Assembly (NCBI GenBank): GCA_963792175.1
Contig: CAWBVG010000051.1
Coordinates: 1 to 50,360 of the forward strand
From: CAWBVG01 sp963792175
Lineage (GTDB): Bacteria > Acidobacteriota > Vicinamibacteria > Vicinamibacterales > CAVVIG01
Length of the DNA: 50,360 nt
Direction of reading: 5' to 3'
In this document: positions 10,390 through 19,588 of the stretch, piece by piece
How positions within the stretch are numbered: the stretch's first letter is position 1
Layout of the letters: the number at the start of each line of letters is the position of its first letter
Notes under the pieces: generated by a model
What the model saw: the letters and a program-made list of their open reading frames with translations, nothing else
The model's database searches: none
Told to the model about the DNA's origin: nothing
Position numbers and translations under genes: made by a program

Positions 10390-11151
10390 ATGGTCATGAT
10401 CAACGGCAAACGGATCGCGGTGGTGCTGCCGGCCTACAACGCCGCCCGGACCCTCGCCGGCTGCGTCGGCGAGATCCCACGTACCTTCGTCGACGACATC
10501 ATCATCGTCGACGATGCCAGTCAGGACGCCACCGTCGGCATCGCGCGGGCGCTGGGACTGGAACTGCGCCAGCACGAACAGAACCTGGGGTATGGCGGCA
10601 ACCAGAAGACCTGCTACCGAACGGCGCTCGATCGCGGCGCGGACGTGATCGTGATGCTGCATCCGGACTACCAGTACGACCCTCGCCTCGTGGTCGCGAT
10701 CGCTGCACCCATCTGCTTCGGCGTGTACGACGTCATGCTCGGCTCGCGGATTCTCGGCGGCGGGGCGCTGGCGGGCGGCATGCCGGTCCTCAAGTACGTG
10801 GTCAATCGCGCGCTGACGTTCTTTCAGAATGTGGTGTTTCGCCGCAAGCTGTCCGAATATCACACCGGCTATCGCGCGTTCGCCCGCAACGTTCTGCTCG
10901 CTATCCCGTTCGAGCTGAACGACAACGATTTCGTCTTCGACGCGCAAATCCTGGCGCAGCTGGTCGCGTGCCGGTTTCGGATCGGCGAAGTGTCCTGCCC
11001 GACGAAGTATTTCCCGGAAGCCTCGTCGATCGGGCTGGCCAGCGGCATCCGCTACGCCTGGGGCTGCGTCATCGTCGCGATGCAGTACGCACTGCACGTG
11101 CGCGGTGTCACGCGGTTCAAGTACCTCGAACCGCGAGATGCCGGGAAGTGA
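10390..11151 (+). CDS. GT2 family glycosyltransferase (dolichyl-/undecaprenyl-phosphate sugar transferase-like)
   Basis: An intact frame of about 253 residues. The GT-A nucleotide-sugar site is clear: RIAVVLPAYNAARTL, then DDIIIVDDASQDAT, and the HPDYQYDPRL motif typical of DPM1-type bacterial glycosyltransferases; LGYGGNQKTCYRTALDRGAD is the family's donor-binding loop. The C-terminus has no obvious paired membrane helices, unlike GtrB/ArnC, so it is probably a cytoplasmic, membrane-associated enzyme. Starts at 10366, 10390 or 10396 are possible; none has a strong ribosome-binding site. Its TGA overlaps the GTG start of the next gene (GTGA), so the two are translationally coupled, consistent with a lipid-linked sugar being handed to a GT-C partner. 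Confidence 0.85.
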   Translation: MVMINGKRIAVVLPAYNAARTLAGCVGEIPRTFVDDIIIVDDASQDATVGIARALGLELRQHEQNLGYGGNQKTCYRTALDRGADVIVMLHPDYQYDPRLVVAIAAPICFGVYDVMLGSRILGGGALAGGMPVLKYVVNRALTFFQNVVFRRKLSEYHTGYRAFARNVLLAIPFELNDNDFVFDAQILAQLVACRFRIGEVSCPTKYFPEASSIGLASGIRYAWGCVIVAMQYALHVRGVTRFKYLEPRDAGK

Positions 11152-12704
11152 CCCGCAGCAGCCGGCGGTTCTTCTGGATCTGCGTCACCGGCTGGCTGCT
11201 CCTGGTTCTCCTCGTCGGGACGCGCCACGAGTTCTATCGTGACGAAGTTCGCGCGCTATCGCTCGCGATGGATGCCGGATCGCTGTCGGATTTGCCGCGG
11301 CTGCTCCAGGACGAGGGCCATCCGATTCTGTGGTACGCGCTGCTGTGGAGCGGCTACCACCTCACGTCATCGACGTATGTCCTGCCGGTGCTGAGCGTGC
11401 TGATTGCCGGCGCTGCGGTGATGGTGTTCGTCGCGGGTTCGCCGTTTCCACGCTGGCTGAAGGCGATGTTCGTATTCAGCGGCCTCCCGCTCTACGAGTA
11501 TTCGGTGTCGGCGCGCAACTACGGCATCTCGATGCTGATCATGTTTGCGTTCGCATGGCTGTACCCGTTGCGGCGGACACATCCGATTCTGCTGGGTCTG
11601 TTGCTGGCGCTCCTCTGTAATACCAACATTCATTCGCTGCTGCTCGGTGGTGTGCTGCTGGCGATGTGGGGCTGGGACCTGTTCGCCGAGAGCGGCCTCG
11701 GGAGCCGCGATGCGATCCAATTCGGTGCGGCGGTGTGCGTCGTGGCCGCAGGCATGGCGGCCGCATTCATGACCGTCCGGCCGACGAATCAGATGGCCGC
11801 TTCGGATTCGTCGGCCTACACATTGCCGAATGTCGCACAAGCGGTTCTCGAAACGGCGAAGGCCCCGGCGCGTGCGTTTCCGGACATCGCCCCGAGTCCA
11901 CCTGGCGCGCTCGCTCCGGTTGGCAGCATCCTGCTCGTCGCTGCTACCGTGGGTCTGATTGGGCAGCCGGCCGCGCTCGCTGCCGCGCTGACCGGACTTG
12001 TCGCGCTCAGCGTGCTGTTCCAGATCGTCTATCCCGGTGGCTACCGCCATCAAGGATTGTTCGTGGTGTTCCTGATGACGCTCTACTGGATCGTTCTGGC
12101 ATCGGGCGGCACGCGTCGGCGGAGTACACGCGTGGACTATCTGGCGCGGGCCGGTCTCTATGGCGCGCTACCGGTGCTGCTCGGCATCCTCATGGTCACC
12201 GGGATCGCCTACGCGTACGGAGACTTCGTGCACGAAGAAAGCGGCAGCAAGGCGCTGGGACGTTTTCTGCGCAGCCATCACGAGTACGACCGGGCGGTCC
12301 TCATCGGCGAGCCCGACTTTGCGATGGAGTCGGTGCACTACTACGTCGACAATCCGATCTTCATCGTTCGCGAGCAGCGGTTCGGCACCATCGTCCGGTT
12401 CGTCCGCAGCGCCCGCGCGGAGATGAGCTTGATCGAGCTGCTGCGCGCCGCCTGGGATGTTCGGACGCGTGAACAGCGGGACGTGTTGATCGCGCTCGGC
12501 CATCTCAACGAGCTCGATCCCGCCTCGCCAGCGGGAACGCACGGCACATCGGTCAGCTACAAATACGGCAAGACGTTTTCGTGGTCCCCCGAGGAGATTC
12601 GGATCTGGAACGCCTGCACCGAACGGCTGCAACGGTTTGGCGACGACGCGATTACAGACGAGCGGTACACGCTCTACCAGGTGATCGCGGCCCCACCACA
12701 GTGA
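11148..12704 (+). CDS. Polytopic membrane protein, predicted GT-C-type glycosyltransferase
   Basis: The GTG at 11148 overlaps the previous stop by 4 nt (GTGA) and precedes RRFFWICVTGWLLLVLLVG. The protein (518 residues) has about 9-11 hydrophobic segments. The first periplasmic loop contains EFYRDEVRALSLAMD and later DEGHPILWYALLW; acidic residues plus GHP..W just after helix 1 are characteristic of GT39-like GT-C enzymes, which use polyprenyl-phosphate sugars. The C-terminal soluble part (about residues 370-518) is periplasmic by this model. Coupling to the GT2 gene supports a lipid-sugar donor/transferase pair. The acceptor is unknown. It is intact and slightly A/T-richer than its neighbours. 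Confidence 0.65.
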   Translation: MTRSSRRFFWICVTGWLLLVLLVGTRHEFYRDEVRALSLAMDAGSLSDLPRLLQDEGHPILWYALLWSGYHLTSSTYVLPVLSVLIAGAAVMVFVAGSPFPRWLKAMFVFSGLPLYEYSVSARNYGISMLIMFAFAWLYPLRRTHPILLGLLLALLCNTNIHSLLLGGVLLAMWGWDLFAESGLGSRDAIQFGAAVCVVAAGMAAAFMTVRPTNQMAASDSSAYTLPNVAQAVLETAKAPARAFPDIAPSPPGALAPVGSILLVAATVGLIGQPAALAAALTGLVALSVLFQIVYPGGYRHQGLFVVFLMTLYWIVLASGGTRRRSTRVDYLARAGLYGALPVLLGILMVTGIAYAYGDFVHEESGSKALGRFLRSHHEYDRAVLIGEPDFAMESVHYYVDNPIFIVREQRFGTIVRFVRSARAEMSLIELLRAAWDVRTREQRDVLIALGHLNELDPASPAGTHGTSVSYKYGKTFSWSPEEIRIWNACTERLQRFGDDAITDERYTLYQVIAAPPQ

Positions 12705-12753
12705 ACGCGAGCGATACCACCGGCTCTTTGCCGCCCTCCGTCGTCCAAACTCC

Positions 12754-13566
12754 GTGGCCATCGAACAACGGTCGGGCAAGGCGTTCCTGGCGTCCCTTGC
12801 GGCGCACGCCGCCATGGCGATGCTCGTCGTCCTCGCCACACGTTCGACGAAGGCATCACATCCGGACACGAAGGCATCCGAGACGACGAACGTCCGCATG
12901 GTCTGGCTGAACAAGCCGGGGCCGAGCGGGGGCGGCGGCGGTGGCGGCAACCTGATGAAGGAGCCTCCTCGCCGGGCGGAGCTGCCTGGACACGACGCGC
13001 GCACAGTGCCCGCGACCAGGCCCCGCGCCATCGATTCGCCGGCGCCGGCGCCGCCCGATCGCGAACCGGCTCCGGAGGTGGTCATTCCGGTCGAGACCCT
13101 CGCCCTCGGCACACAGGTGTTGCCTGGCGCGATGGATGCGCCGCCGGCGGCGCCAACGCGCTCCCAAGGTCCAGGCAATGGCGGTGGAGCGGGCTCCAAC
13201 CTGGGCGGCGGCGATGGTCCCGGCCGCGGCCGGGGTTTCGGCGATGGCCTGGACGCGGGGATGGACGGCGACATCTATCGGCCCGGCGCCGGTGTCACGA
13301 TGCCGATCGAACTTCGCAAAGGCATGGCGCAGTACACGACCGAGGCGATACGCGCGCGCGCCCAGGGCGCGATCACCGTCGAATGCGTGGTGCGGCCGAG
13401 CGGCGTGTGCACGAACATTCGCGTCGTCCATGCCTTCAATCCGACATTCGGCCTGGACCAGGAGGCGATCAAGGCGGCGGCGCAGTGGCGGTTCCGTCCG
13501 GGGATGCGCCGCGGAGAGGCGGTGCCCGTGCTGGTCACGATGGAGATTGCGTTCGCCCTGCGCTAG
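12754..13566 (+). CDS. tonB: Energy transducer TonB-like protein
   Basis: GTG start; the N-terminus has a single membrane anchor (about residues 11-28, FLASLAAHAAMAMLVVLATR), a long Gly/Pro-rich periplasmic linker including a GGGGGGG run and a second Gly-rich stretch near residues 144-170, and a C-terminal TonB domain (about 195-270) with TVECVVRPSGVCTNIRVVHA and IKAAAQWRFRPGMRRG. It would couple the proton-motive force to an outer-membrane transporter, but no ExbB/ExbD or TonB-dependent receptor is in the window. 270 residues, intact. It is transcribed with the glycosyltransferases upstream (49-bp gap). Confidence 0.85.
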   Translation: MAIEQRSGKAFLASLAAHAAMAMLVVLATRSTKASHPDTKASETTNVRMVWLNKPGPSGGGGGGGNLMKEPPRRAELPGHDARTVPATRPRAIDSPAPAPPDREPAPEVVIPVETLALGTQVLPGAMDAPPAAPTRSQGPGNGGGAGSNLGGGDGPGRGRGFGDGLDAGMDGDIYRPGAGVTMPIELRKGMAQYTTEAIRARAQGAITVECVVRPSGVCTNIRVVHAFNPTFGLDQEAIKAAAQWRFRPGMRRGEAVPVLVTMEIAFALR

Positions 13567-13584
13567 CGACCTCTCGCCAAGACA

Positions 13585-13619
13585 CCGCCAGGAACCTCCG
13601 TCGCCGCCAGGAACCTCCG
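13585..13619. repeat. 16-bp direct repeat, two copies
   Basis: CCGCCAGGAACCTCCG at 13585-13600 and again at 13604-13619, separated by 3 nt, in the 102-bp gap between the TonB-like gene and the ADOP permease. It contains GGAAC, the core of many ECF -35 elements, in both copies. Confidence 0.75.
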
Positions 13620-13668
13620 GCCCGCCGCAGATTGCCCCGCGGCTCCGACCGGCCGCATAATCTCGCCC

Positions 13669-16080
13669 ATGCTGTTCGCTGATCTTCGCTACGGCTTCCG
13701 CCAGCTCCGCATCAACCCCGGGTTCACGGCGCTCGCCGTCGTGACGCTCGCGCTGGGTATCGGCGCCAACACGGCGCTGTTCAGCGTCGTGCGCAGTGTC
13801 CTGCTGAAGCCGCTGCCGTACCGCGATCCCGCGCGTCTCGCCCGCGTGTGGATGGACAACCGCCGCCTGCAGATGCACGAAGACTGGGCGTCGTATCTCA
13901 ACTACCAGGACTACAAACATCTCAGCACGGCGTTCGAGTCGATGGCCGCGTTCACGGAGCCGTCGCTGAATCTGACGAGTGACGGCGAGCCCGAGAAAGT
14001 CCGCGGCGCGTTTGCCGAAGCGGAACTCTTCGACGTGCTCGGCGTGCGTCCGTCGCAGGGCCGGCTGTTCACCAGCGACGAGGAGAACGCCGGCAAGGCG
14101 AACGTCGTGGTGATCGGCTGGGGGCTGTGGCAACGCCGCTTCGGCGGCGCCGACGCACTCGGCAAGCAGCTGGATTTCGACGGCCGCCGGTTCACGGTCA
14201 TCGGCGTCATGCCGCAGGGCTTCGCGTTTCCGATCAAACAGAGCGAATTCTGGGCGCCGCTGGTCGTCAGCGACCAGGCCAAACGCCGCGTCGGCTACTT
14301 TCTGCAGATGGTCGCGCGGATGAAGCCGGGCGTGACGCCGGTCCAGGCGCAGGCGGAGATGGACGTCCTCGGCGCGCGGCTCGAGCAGCAGTATCCGAGC
14401 GAGAACGCCGGCTACGGCATTTTCGTGAACCCGCTCGAGAATCACGTCGCGGGGAACGTCAAGACGCCGCTGCTGGTGTTGCTCGGTGCGGTGGCGCTCG
14501 TGCTGTTGATCGCGTGCGTGAATGTCGCCGGACTGTTTCTGGCGCGCGCTGAAGCGCGCGGCCGTGAGATCGTCGTCCGCGCCGCGCTCGGCGCCAGCCG
14601 CACGACGCTCGTCCGTCAGCTCGTCATGGAGGCGGTCGCGCTGGCGGCGGTCGCCGGGGCGGTCGGGATCCTCGCCTCGTATGCCGGCGTGCGCGCGCTG
14701 CTGTGGCTCGCGCCAGCGGATCTGCCGCGGCTGGACGAGATTGGCATCGACGGTCTGGTGGTGATGTTTGCCGTCGGCGTCACGACGTGCACGGCGATTC
14801 TCTTCGGACTGTGGCCGGCCTGGCGGCTGTCGCGCGTGAACCTCCAGGACGCGCTGCGCGAAGCAGGCCGCGGGATGGCCGGATCGCTCGCCGCCGCCCG
14901 CATGCGGGCGGCGCTGGTCGTGGCGCAGTGCGCGCTGGCGATCCTCCTGCTCGCCGGCGCCGGGCTGCTGCTGCGATCGCTCGGCGCGCTACGCGGCATG
15001 GACGCGGGCTTTCGTACCGGCAACGTGTTGACGATGCGCATCAACGCGTCGCGGACCAAATACGCGCAGGGACCACAGCTGATTCAGTTCTACGATCAGC
15101 TGCTGACGCGTGTGCGCTCCCTTCCGGGTGTCAAGGGCGCCGCCCTCACCTCCGATCTGTTCCTGAGCAACACGCCGAACTCCGGCACCTTCACGCTCGA
15201 GGATCGTCCACCCTTTCCACCGTCTGAAGAGATCGAAGCGACAGGCGATCTCGTCTCTCCCGGTTTCTTCGAGACCATGCAGGTGCGCCTGGTGCATGGC
15301 CGGTTCTTCGACGGCAGCGACAAGGAAGGCGGCCCGACGACGATCGTGATCAACGAGACGTTTGCGAACAAGTACTGGCCGAACCAGAACCCGGTCGGCA
15401 AGCGCCTGGTCTTCGGCCGCCCGGGCCCGAACAATCCGTGGATCACGATTGTCGGCGTGGCCGGCGACATGCGCCGCCGGGGACTGCATCGGGGCGCGCG
15501 CCTGGAGGTGTTTCGATCCGCCGGCCAGTTCGGCGGCCGCAACCTGCAGTTGCTCGTGACCAGCGACCATCCACCGATCGGACTCGTGCCGTCGGTGCGC
15601 GCGGCGGTTCGAGCGTTGGATCCGTCGGCGCCGATCACCGAGGTCAGCACCGTCGAGGCCGAAATCGGCGAGTCGCTCGCCGTCCGGCGATTCCAGGCGC
15701 TGCTGCTCGCGCTGTTCTCGGTCCTGGCGGTGTTGCTGGCGGCGGTCGGGATCTTCGGACTGATGGCGCAGGTGGTGGTGCGCCGGACCGCGGAGATCGG
15801 GTTGCGCATGGCGCTCGGCGCGAATTCCAGGGACGTGCTCGCGATGGTCCTGCGTCAGGGCGTGCTGCTGGCCGTCGCCGGCGGCGCGGCCGGCATCGCC
15901 GGAGCATTCGGCGTGGCCCGTTTGCTGAACAGCCTGTTGTTTGGCATCAGCGCCGTCGATCCGATCAGCTACGGCGCCGCCGCACTGGTGATGGCGCTGG
16001 CGGTTCTGATCGCGTGCGGCCTGCCGGCATGGCGAGCGGCTCGCGTCGATCCGATGTCGGCCCTTCGCCAGGAGGGGTAG
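13669..16080 (+). CDS. ADOP-family ABC transporter permease (MacB/FtsX type)
   Basis: Intact, 803 residues. It begins MLFADLRYGFRQLRINPGFT, the hallmark of acidobacterial duplicated orphan permeases, with helix 1 (ALAVVTLALGIGANTALFSV) and a MacB_PCD periplasmic domain (about residues 45-255). The first FtsX core starts near residue 265 (LLVLLGAVALVLLIACVNVA); a second periplasmic domain and a second FtsX core end in ARRVDPMSALRQEG-like sequence (here RAARVDPMSALRQEG). The two halves are a duplicated MacB arrangement in one chain. No ATPase gene is adjacent, which is usual for this orphan family. Substrate is unknown; MacB relatives act in efflux or lipoprotein/peptide export by mechanotransmission. 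Confidence 0.93.
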   Translation: MLFADLRYGFRQLRINPGFTALAVVTLALGIGANTALFSVVRSVLLKPLPYRDPARLARVWMDNRRLQMHEDWASYLNYQDYKHLSTAFESMAAFTEPSLNLTSDGEPEKVRGAFAEAELFDVLGVRPSQGRLFTSDEENAGKANVVVIGWGLWQRRFGGADALGKQLDFDGRRFTVIGVMPQGFAFPIKQSEFWAPLVVSDQAKRRVGYFLQMVARMKPGVTPVQAQAEMDVLGARLEQQYPSENAGYGIFVNPLENHVAGNVKTPLLVLLGAVALVLLIACVNVAGLFLARAEARGREIVVRAALGASRTTLVRQLVMEAVALAAVAGAVGILASYAGVRALLWLAPADLPRLDEIGIDGLVVMFAVGVTTCTAILFGLWPAWRLSRVNLQDALREAGRGMAGSLAAARMRAALVVAQCALAILLLAGAGLLLRSLGALRGMDAGFRTGNVLTMRINASRTKYAQGPQLIQFYDQLLTRVRSLPGVKGAALTSDLFLSNTPNSGTFTLEDRPPFPPSEEIEATGDLVSPGFFETMQVRLVHGRFFDGSDKEGGPTTIVINETFANKYWPNQNPVGKRLVFGRPGPNNPWITIVGVAGDMRRRGLHRGARLEVFRSAGQFGGRNLQLLVTSDHPPIGLVPSVRAAVRALDPSAPITEVSTVEAEIGESLAVRRFQALLLALFSVLAVLLAAVGIFGLMAQVVVRRTAEIGLRMALGANSRDVLAMVLRQGVLLAVAGGAAGIAGAFGVARLLNSLLFGISAVDPISYGAAALVMALAVLIACGLPAWRAARVDPMSALRQEG

Positions 16081-16102
16081 CGGCGGATCGCAGCGGGAAC
16101 GT

Positions 16103-16115
16103 AGTCTAGTAGACT
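16103..16115. promoter_or_regulatory. Perfect dyad upstream of kinase gene (candidate operator)
   Basis: AGTCTA-G-TAGACT is a perfect 6+1+6 inverted repeat ending 9 nt before the kinase ATG at 16125, directly after GGGAAC (16095-16100). It could be an operator or part of an ECF-type promoter; no RBS lies between it and the start. Confidence 0.45.
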
Positions 16116-16124
16116 CGCGAAGAC

Positions 16125-18887
16125 ATGTCCCACGAAGAAGACGTTCGGGCCGACCTCGAGGTCGTTTCCTCGTCGTCCACCGACGTCTTCGCCGCCGGGG
16201 AAGTGTTCGCCGGCCGCTACCGCATGATCGCTCACCTGGGACAGGGCGGCATGGGGGATGTCTGGAGCGCCGACGATCTCGTGCTCGGCATTCCCGTCGC
16301 GCTCAAGCTGATGCGCTCGACCACGCCCACCGGGCGGGCGCTGCTCCTCAACGAGGTCCGGCTCGCGCGCCAGATCACCCATCCCGCCGTGTGCCGCGTG
16401 TTCGATATCGGCGAAGTCGACGATCAGGTGTTTCTGTCGATGGAGCTCGTGCAGGGCGAGGACCTCGCGGCCTTCGTCCATCGCGTCGGCCGGCTGCCGT
16501 CGGAGAAGGTCGCGGAGATCGGGCGTCAGTTGTGCGACGCGCTGGCCGCGGCGCACCGGCAGGGCATTCTTCACCGCGATCTCAAACCCGCGAACGTGCT
16601 CATCGACGACACCGGGTCGGTGCGCATCACCGATTTCGGCATTGCCGTCACCCGAGGCTCTGGGCACAACACCGGCATCGGCACGCCGGGCTACATGGCG
16701 CCGGAGCAGCTGCTCAGCGGCGGGTCGGTCTCGGAACGAACGGACCTCTACGCGCTCGGGCTGGTGCTGTACCAGCTTCTCGTCGGACGACGCACCTTCA
16801 GCCACGCGGCGTCGGTGAATCACCTGCCGCCGCCGTCGACCATCGTCGATGGGGTGGATCCGCGGCTCGAACGCGTGGTGATGCAGGCGCTGTCGCCCGA
16901 CCCGGCGGATCGCCCATCGTCTGCCGCCGGCATGGCGGCAGAGCTCGCGGTGAATCCCCCGACCGGCGCCGCCTCGGCCGGCCGGTTCTGGATGATCGCG
17001 GCCGCCATCGCGTCGCTCGTCGCGATCGTGGCCGTCGTGTCACCGTTCCTGACCCGCAGCGGCGCCGGCAAATTGACCGAACAGGACACGATCGTGATCG
17101 CCGACTTCATGAACACGACCGGCGAGCCGGTGTTCGACGGCGCACTGAAAGTCGCCCTCGCCGTCGCGCTGGAGCAGTCCCCGTTCATCAAGGTATTTCC
17201 CGACGATCGGGTGCGGGACGCGCTGCGCCTGATGAACCGCCCGATCGATCAGCCGCTGGTTCGATCCGTCGCCCGCGAAGTGGCGCAGCGCGAACAACTG
17301 AAAGCGTTGCTGGCCGGGTCGATTGCCAGCCTCGGCCGCAACTACGTGATCGCGATTGAAGCCGTCAATGCGCAGAGCGGCGACGTGATGGCGCGCGAAC
17401 AAGTGGAGGTGGCGGAAAAGGAGCAGGTGCTCGCGTCGCTCGGCCGGGCCGCGGCGCGCTTGCGCGAGAAGCTGGGCGAGTCGCTCGCGTCGATCCGGCG
17501 GTTCGACGTTCCGCTCCCGAGGGCGACGACGTCATCGCTCGAGGCGCTCCACTCGTACGCGCTCGCGCTCGATCAGGACAGGCTCGTCGCCCGCGCCGGC
17601 GCCGTACCGCATCTCAAGCGAGCCATCGAGCTCGATCCGGACTTCGCGCTCGCCCACGCGCTGCTCTCCGGCTTCTACGCCAACTCAGGGCGTTCCACGC
17701 TCGCCCCGGAGTTTTCCCGGCGGGCGTTCGAGCTTCGCGACCGGGTCAGCGAGCGCGAGCGGTTTTTCATCTCGTGGCGCTACTTCCACGACGCCACGCT
17801 GGACTGGGACAAGGCTTTCGAGCTGGCGCGCACCTGGACTGCGACGTACCCCCGCGAGGCGTTCGCGTTCAACAGCCTTGGGGCGTCGTACAACGCGCTC
17901 GGTCAATTCGAGCAGGCGATCCAGGCGCTCGAGACCGCGAGCCGTCTGGACCCCAGCTTCGTCGCACCTCTCGAAAGCCTCGCCCCGACGCTCATCGCGT
18001 TGAACCGGCGTGCCGACGTGCGCGAGATCGTTCGCCAGGTGGCCAGCCTGCAGCCCGACCGCCTGAGCATTCGCCGATTCACCTACCTCGTCGCGTTCAT
18101 GGAGGAAGATGCGCCGACGATGGCGCGCGAGCTGGATTCCGCGCGCCGCCTGCCGGATGGCGTCGCGGCGTCAGACTGGGAGGCGCGGACAGCCGCGTTC
18201 GCCGGCCGGGTGCAGATCGCCCACGATCGGTTTCGCCGCGCCGTCGCGGCGGCGACGCTGGCACAGCTGGGGGAAACCGCCGCGCAGTGGTCCGCCAGCG
18301 AGAGCGAGATGCACGCGGCGGTCGGACAATGCGCGGACACGCGCCGCGAAACCGCGGCCGCGCTGGTCCTGAGCCGGGACAACACCACCCTCGAGCGCAG
18401 CGGTCGCGCGCTGGCGCTGTGCGGGGCGCGCGACGACGCCACGAAGTTGTCCGACGAACTGGCGCTTCGGTTTCCGGCCGCGACGCTGACCGAGCGGATT
18501 CAGCGGCCGGTCATCGCCGCGGCGCTCGCGATACAGGGCGGCGACCCGGCGCGCGGGCTCGCGCTGCTGGGACCGGTCGCGCCGTACGACCATGCCCGAA
18601 GCGCGGACTTCTGGCCCGCCTATCTCAGGGGCCTTGCGTATCTCGCCGCTGGGAGCGGCGCCGAAGCCGGCAGGCAGTTCGAGGCGATCCTGAATCATCG
18701 CGGCGAGGCGCCGGACTCGATTCTCTTTCCGCTCTCGCATCTCGGAGCCGCTCGTGCGGCGGCGTTGACCGGGGACACTGCAAAGGCGCGCCACGCGTAC
18801 GTGACGTTTCTGGCGCTGTGGCGCGATGCGGACCCGAATCTCGCGCCGGTGCAGGCCGCTCGCGCCGAACTCGCGCAGCTTCGATAG
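16125..18887 (+). CDS. Membrane Ser/Thr protein kinase with FlgO/TolB-like and TPR sensor region
   Basis: Intact, 920 residues. Kinase domain about residues 30-275: Gly-loop LGQGGMGDVW, catalytic Lys61 in VALKLM, HRDLKPAN with Asp152, DFG at 170-172, and the activation segment GTPGYMAPEQ. One transmembrane helix follows (about 288-309). The outside region starts with DTIVIADFMNTTGEPVFDG (a TolB-N/FlgO-like fold common in acidobacterial kinases) and continues as TPR repeats (about 480-900, e.g. AFNSLGASYNALGQFEQAIQ). It is the Pkn/Hanks type: signals sensed outside are passed to cytoplasmic targets. A closely related kinase gene lies in opposite orientation at 19587-22544 with an ECF sigma gene between them. 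Confidence 0.93.
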   Translation: MSHEEDVRADLEVVSSSSTDVFAAGEVFAGRYRMIAHLGQGGMGDVWSADDLVLGIPVALKLMRSTTPTGRALLLNEVRLARQITHPAVCRVFDIGEVDDQVFLSMELVQGEDLAAFVHRVGRLPSEKVAEIGRQLCDALAAAHRQGILHRDLKPANVLIDDTGSVRITDFGIAVTRGSGHNTGIGTPGYMAPEQLLSGGSVSERTDLYALGLVLYQLLVGRRTFSHAASVNHLPPPSTIVDGVDPRLERVVMQALSPDPADRPSSAAGMAAELAVNPPTGAASAGRFWMIAAAIASLVAIVAVVSPFLTRSGAGKLTEQDTIVIADFMNTTGEPVFDGALKVALAVALEQSPFIKVFPDDRVRDALRLMNRPIDQPLVRSVAREVAQREQLKALLAGSIASLGRNYVIAIEAVNAQSGDVMAREQVEVAEKEQVLASLGRAAARLREKLGESLASIRRFDVPLPRATTSSLEALHSYALALDQDRLVARAGAVPHLKRAIELDPDFALAHALLSGFYANSGRSTLAPEFSRRAFELRDRVSERERFFISWRYFHDATLDWDKAFELARTWTATYPREAFAFNSLGASYNALGQFEQAIQALETASRLDPSFVAPLESLAPTLIALNRRADVREIVRQVASLQPDRLSIRRFTYLVAFMEEDAPTMARELDSARRLPDGVAASDWEARTAAFAGRVQIAHDRFRRAVAAATLAQLGETAAQWSASESEMHAAVGQCADTRRETAAALVLSRDNTTLERSGRALALCGARDDATKLSDELALRFPAATLTERIQRPVIAAALAIQGGDPARGLALLGPVAPYDHARSADFWPAYLRGLAYLAAGSGAEAGRQFEAILNHRGEAPDSILFPLSHLGAARAAALTGDTAKARHAYVTFLALWRDADPNLAPVQAARAELAQLR

Positions 18888-18938
18888 AGCGCTCAGACGT
18901 TCCGCGCGCCGGCACCCGCCCGCGCAGGTTACGAACGC

Positions 18939-18996
18939 CGATCCCGGCACCGATCCGGCACGATCCCGGCACCGATCCCGGCACCGATCCCGGCAC
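18939..18996. repeat. 12-bp tandem repeat, about five copies
   Basis: Unit CGATCCCGGCAC at 18939-18950, a 10-nt variant at 18951-18960 and three more exact copies at 18961-18972, 18973-18984 and 18985-18996. It lies between the convergent kinase (ends 18887) and ECF sigma (ends 19004) genes. Confidence 0.9.
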
Positions 18997-19003
18997 CGTC
19001 GTG

Positions 19004-19546
19004 TCAGTCGGCGTTGCCCTCGCCTGAGAGGTCGCGCTTGAGCCACGCGCGGGCGAACGTCCAGTCGCTCTCCACCGTTCGCACCGAGACCTGCAGATGT
19101 TCGGCGACTTCCGGCGTCGACATGCCCGAGAAAAAGCGCAGCGCCACCACTTGAGCCGCGCGAGGGTCCTTGCCCTCGAGGCGTGTCAGCGCCGACTCGA
19201 GCGTGAGGAGATCTTCGACCGGTACGGCGGCGGTGGCGGCGGCCTTCAGCAAATCGTCGAGCACGACCGGCTGGACGCCGCCGCCGCGTTTGTCGCGCTT
19301 CTGATGACGTCCATGATCGACGAGCAGGCGGCGCATCGCCTGCGCGGCCAGGGCCAGTCCGTTGGTGCGGCCCTTCAGCCCGACGTTGCGGTCGTTCTGC
19401 AGCTTCAGCCACGCCTCGTGCACGAGCGCCGTCGGCTGCAAGGTGTGATTGCGGCGCTCGCGCGACAGGTATCGGCCGGCCACGCGGCGCAGCTCGCCGT
19501 AGATGACCGGGAAGAGCTCGGCAGGTTCGGGCCGTTTCGTTGGCAT
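19004..19546 (-). CDS. ECF-type RNA polymerase sigma factor (acidobacterial ECF-like)
   Basis: Intact, 180 residues. Region 2: ELFPVIYGELRRVAGRYLSR followed by HTLQPTALVHEAWLKL, the signature of the 'ECF-like' sigma group abundant in Acidobacteria, Planctomycetes and relatives. Region 4 (about residues 126-170): LEGKDPRAAQVVALRFFSGM, a helix-turn-helix STPEVAEHLQVSVRTVESDW. No anti-sigma gene is next to it; in this group a neighbouring Ser/Thr kinase often substitutes as regulator, and here a kinase-TPR gene lies 40 bp upstream on the same strand. It directs RNA polymerase to a dedicated promoter set; the targets are not known. Confidence 0.93.
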   Translation of the reverse strand: MPTKRPEPAELFPVIYGELRRVAGRYLSRERRNHTLQPTALVHEAWLKLQNDRNVGLKGRTNGLALAAQAMRRLLVDHGRHQKRDKRGGGVQPVVLDDLLKAAATAAVPVEDLLTLESALTRLEGKDPRAAQVVALRFFSGMSTPEVAEHLQVSVRTVESDWTFARAWLKRDLSGEGNAD

Positions 19547-19548
19547 GC

Positions 19549-19588
19549 AGTTCTAGCGAGTTCTCAGTCTCGTCAGTTCTCAGTTCTC
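19549..19588. repeat. AGTTCTC short repeats
   Basis: Four copies of AGTTCT(C/A) at 19549, 19559, 19575 and 19582 fill the 40-bp spacer between the kinase stop and the sigma start. The same heptamer is in the direct repeat at 246-283. Confidence 0.75.

Noticed and set aside
18939..18996. CRISPR array
   Set aside because: The 12-bp units are directly tandem with no spacers, and no cas gene is present.
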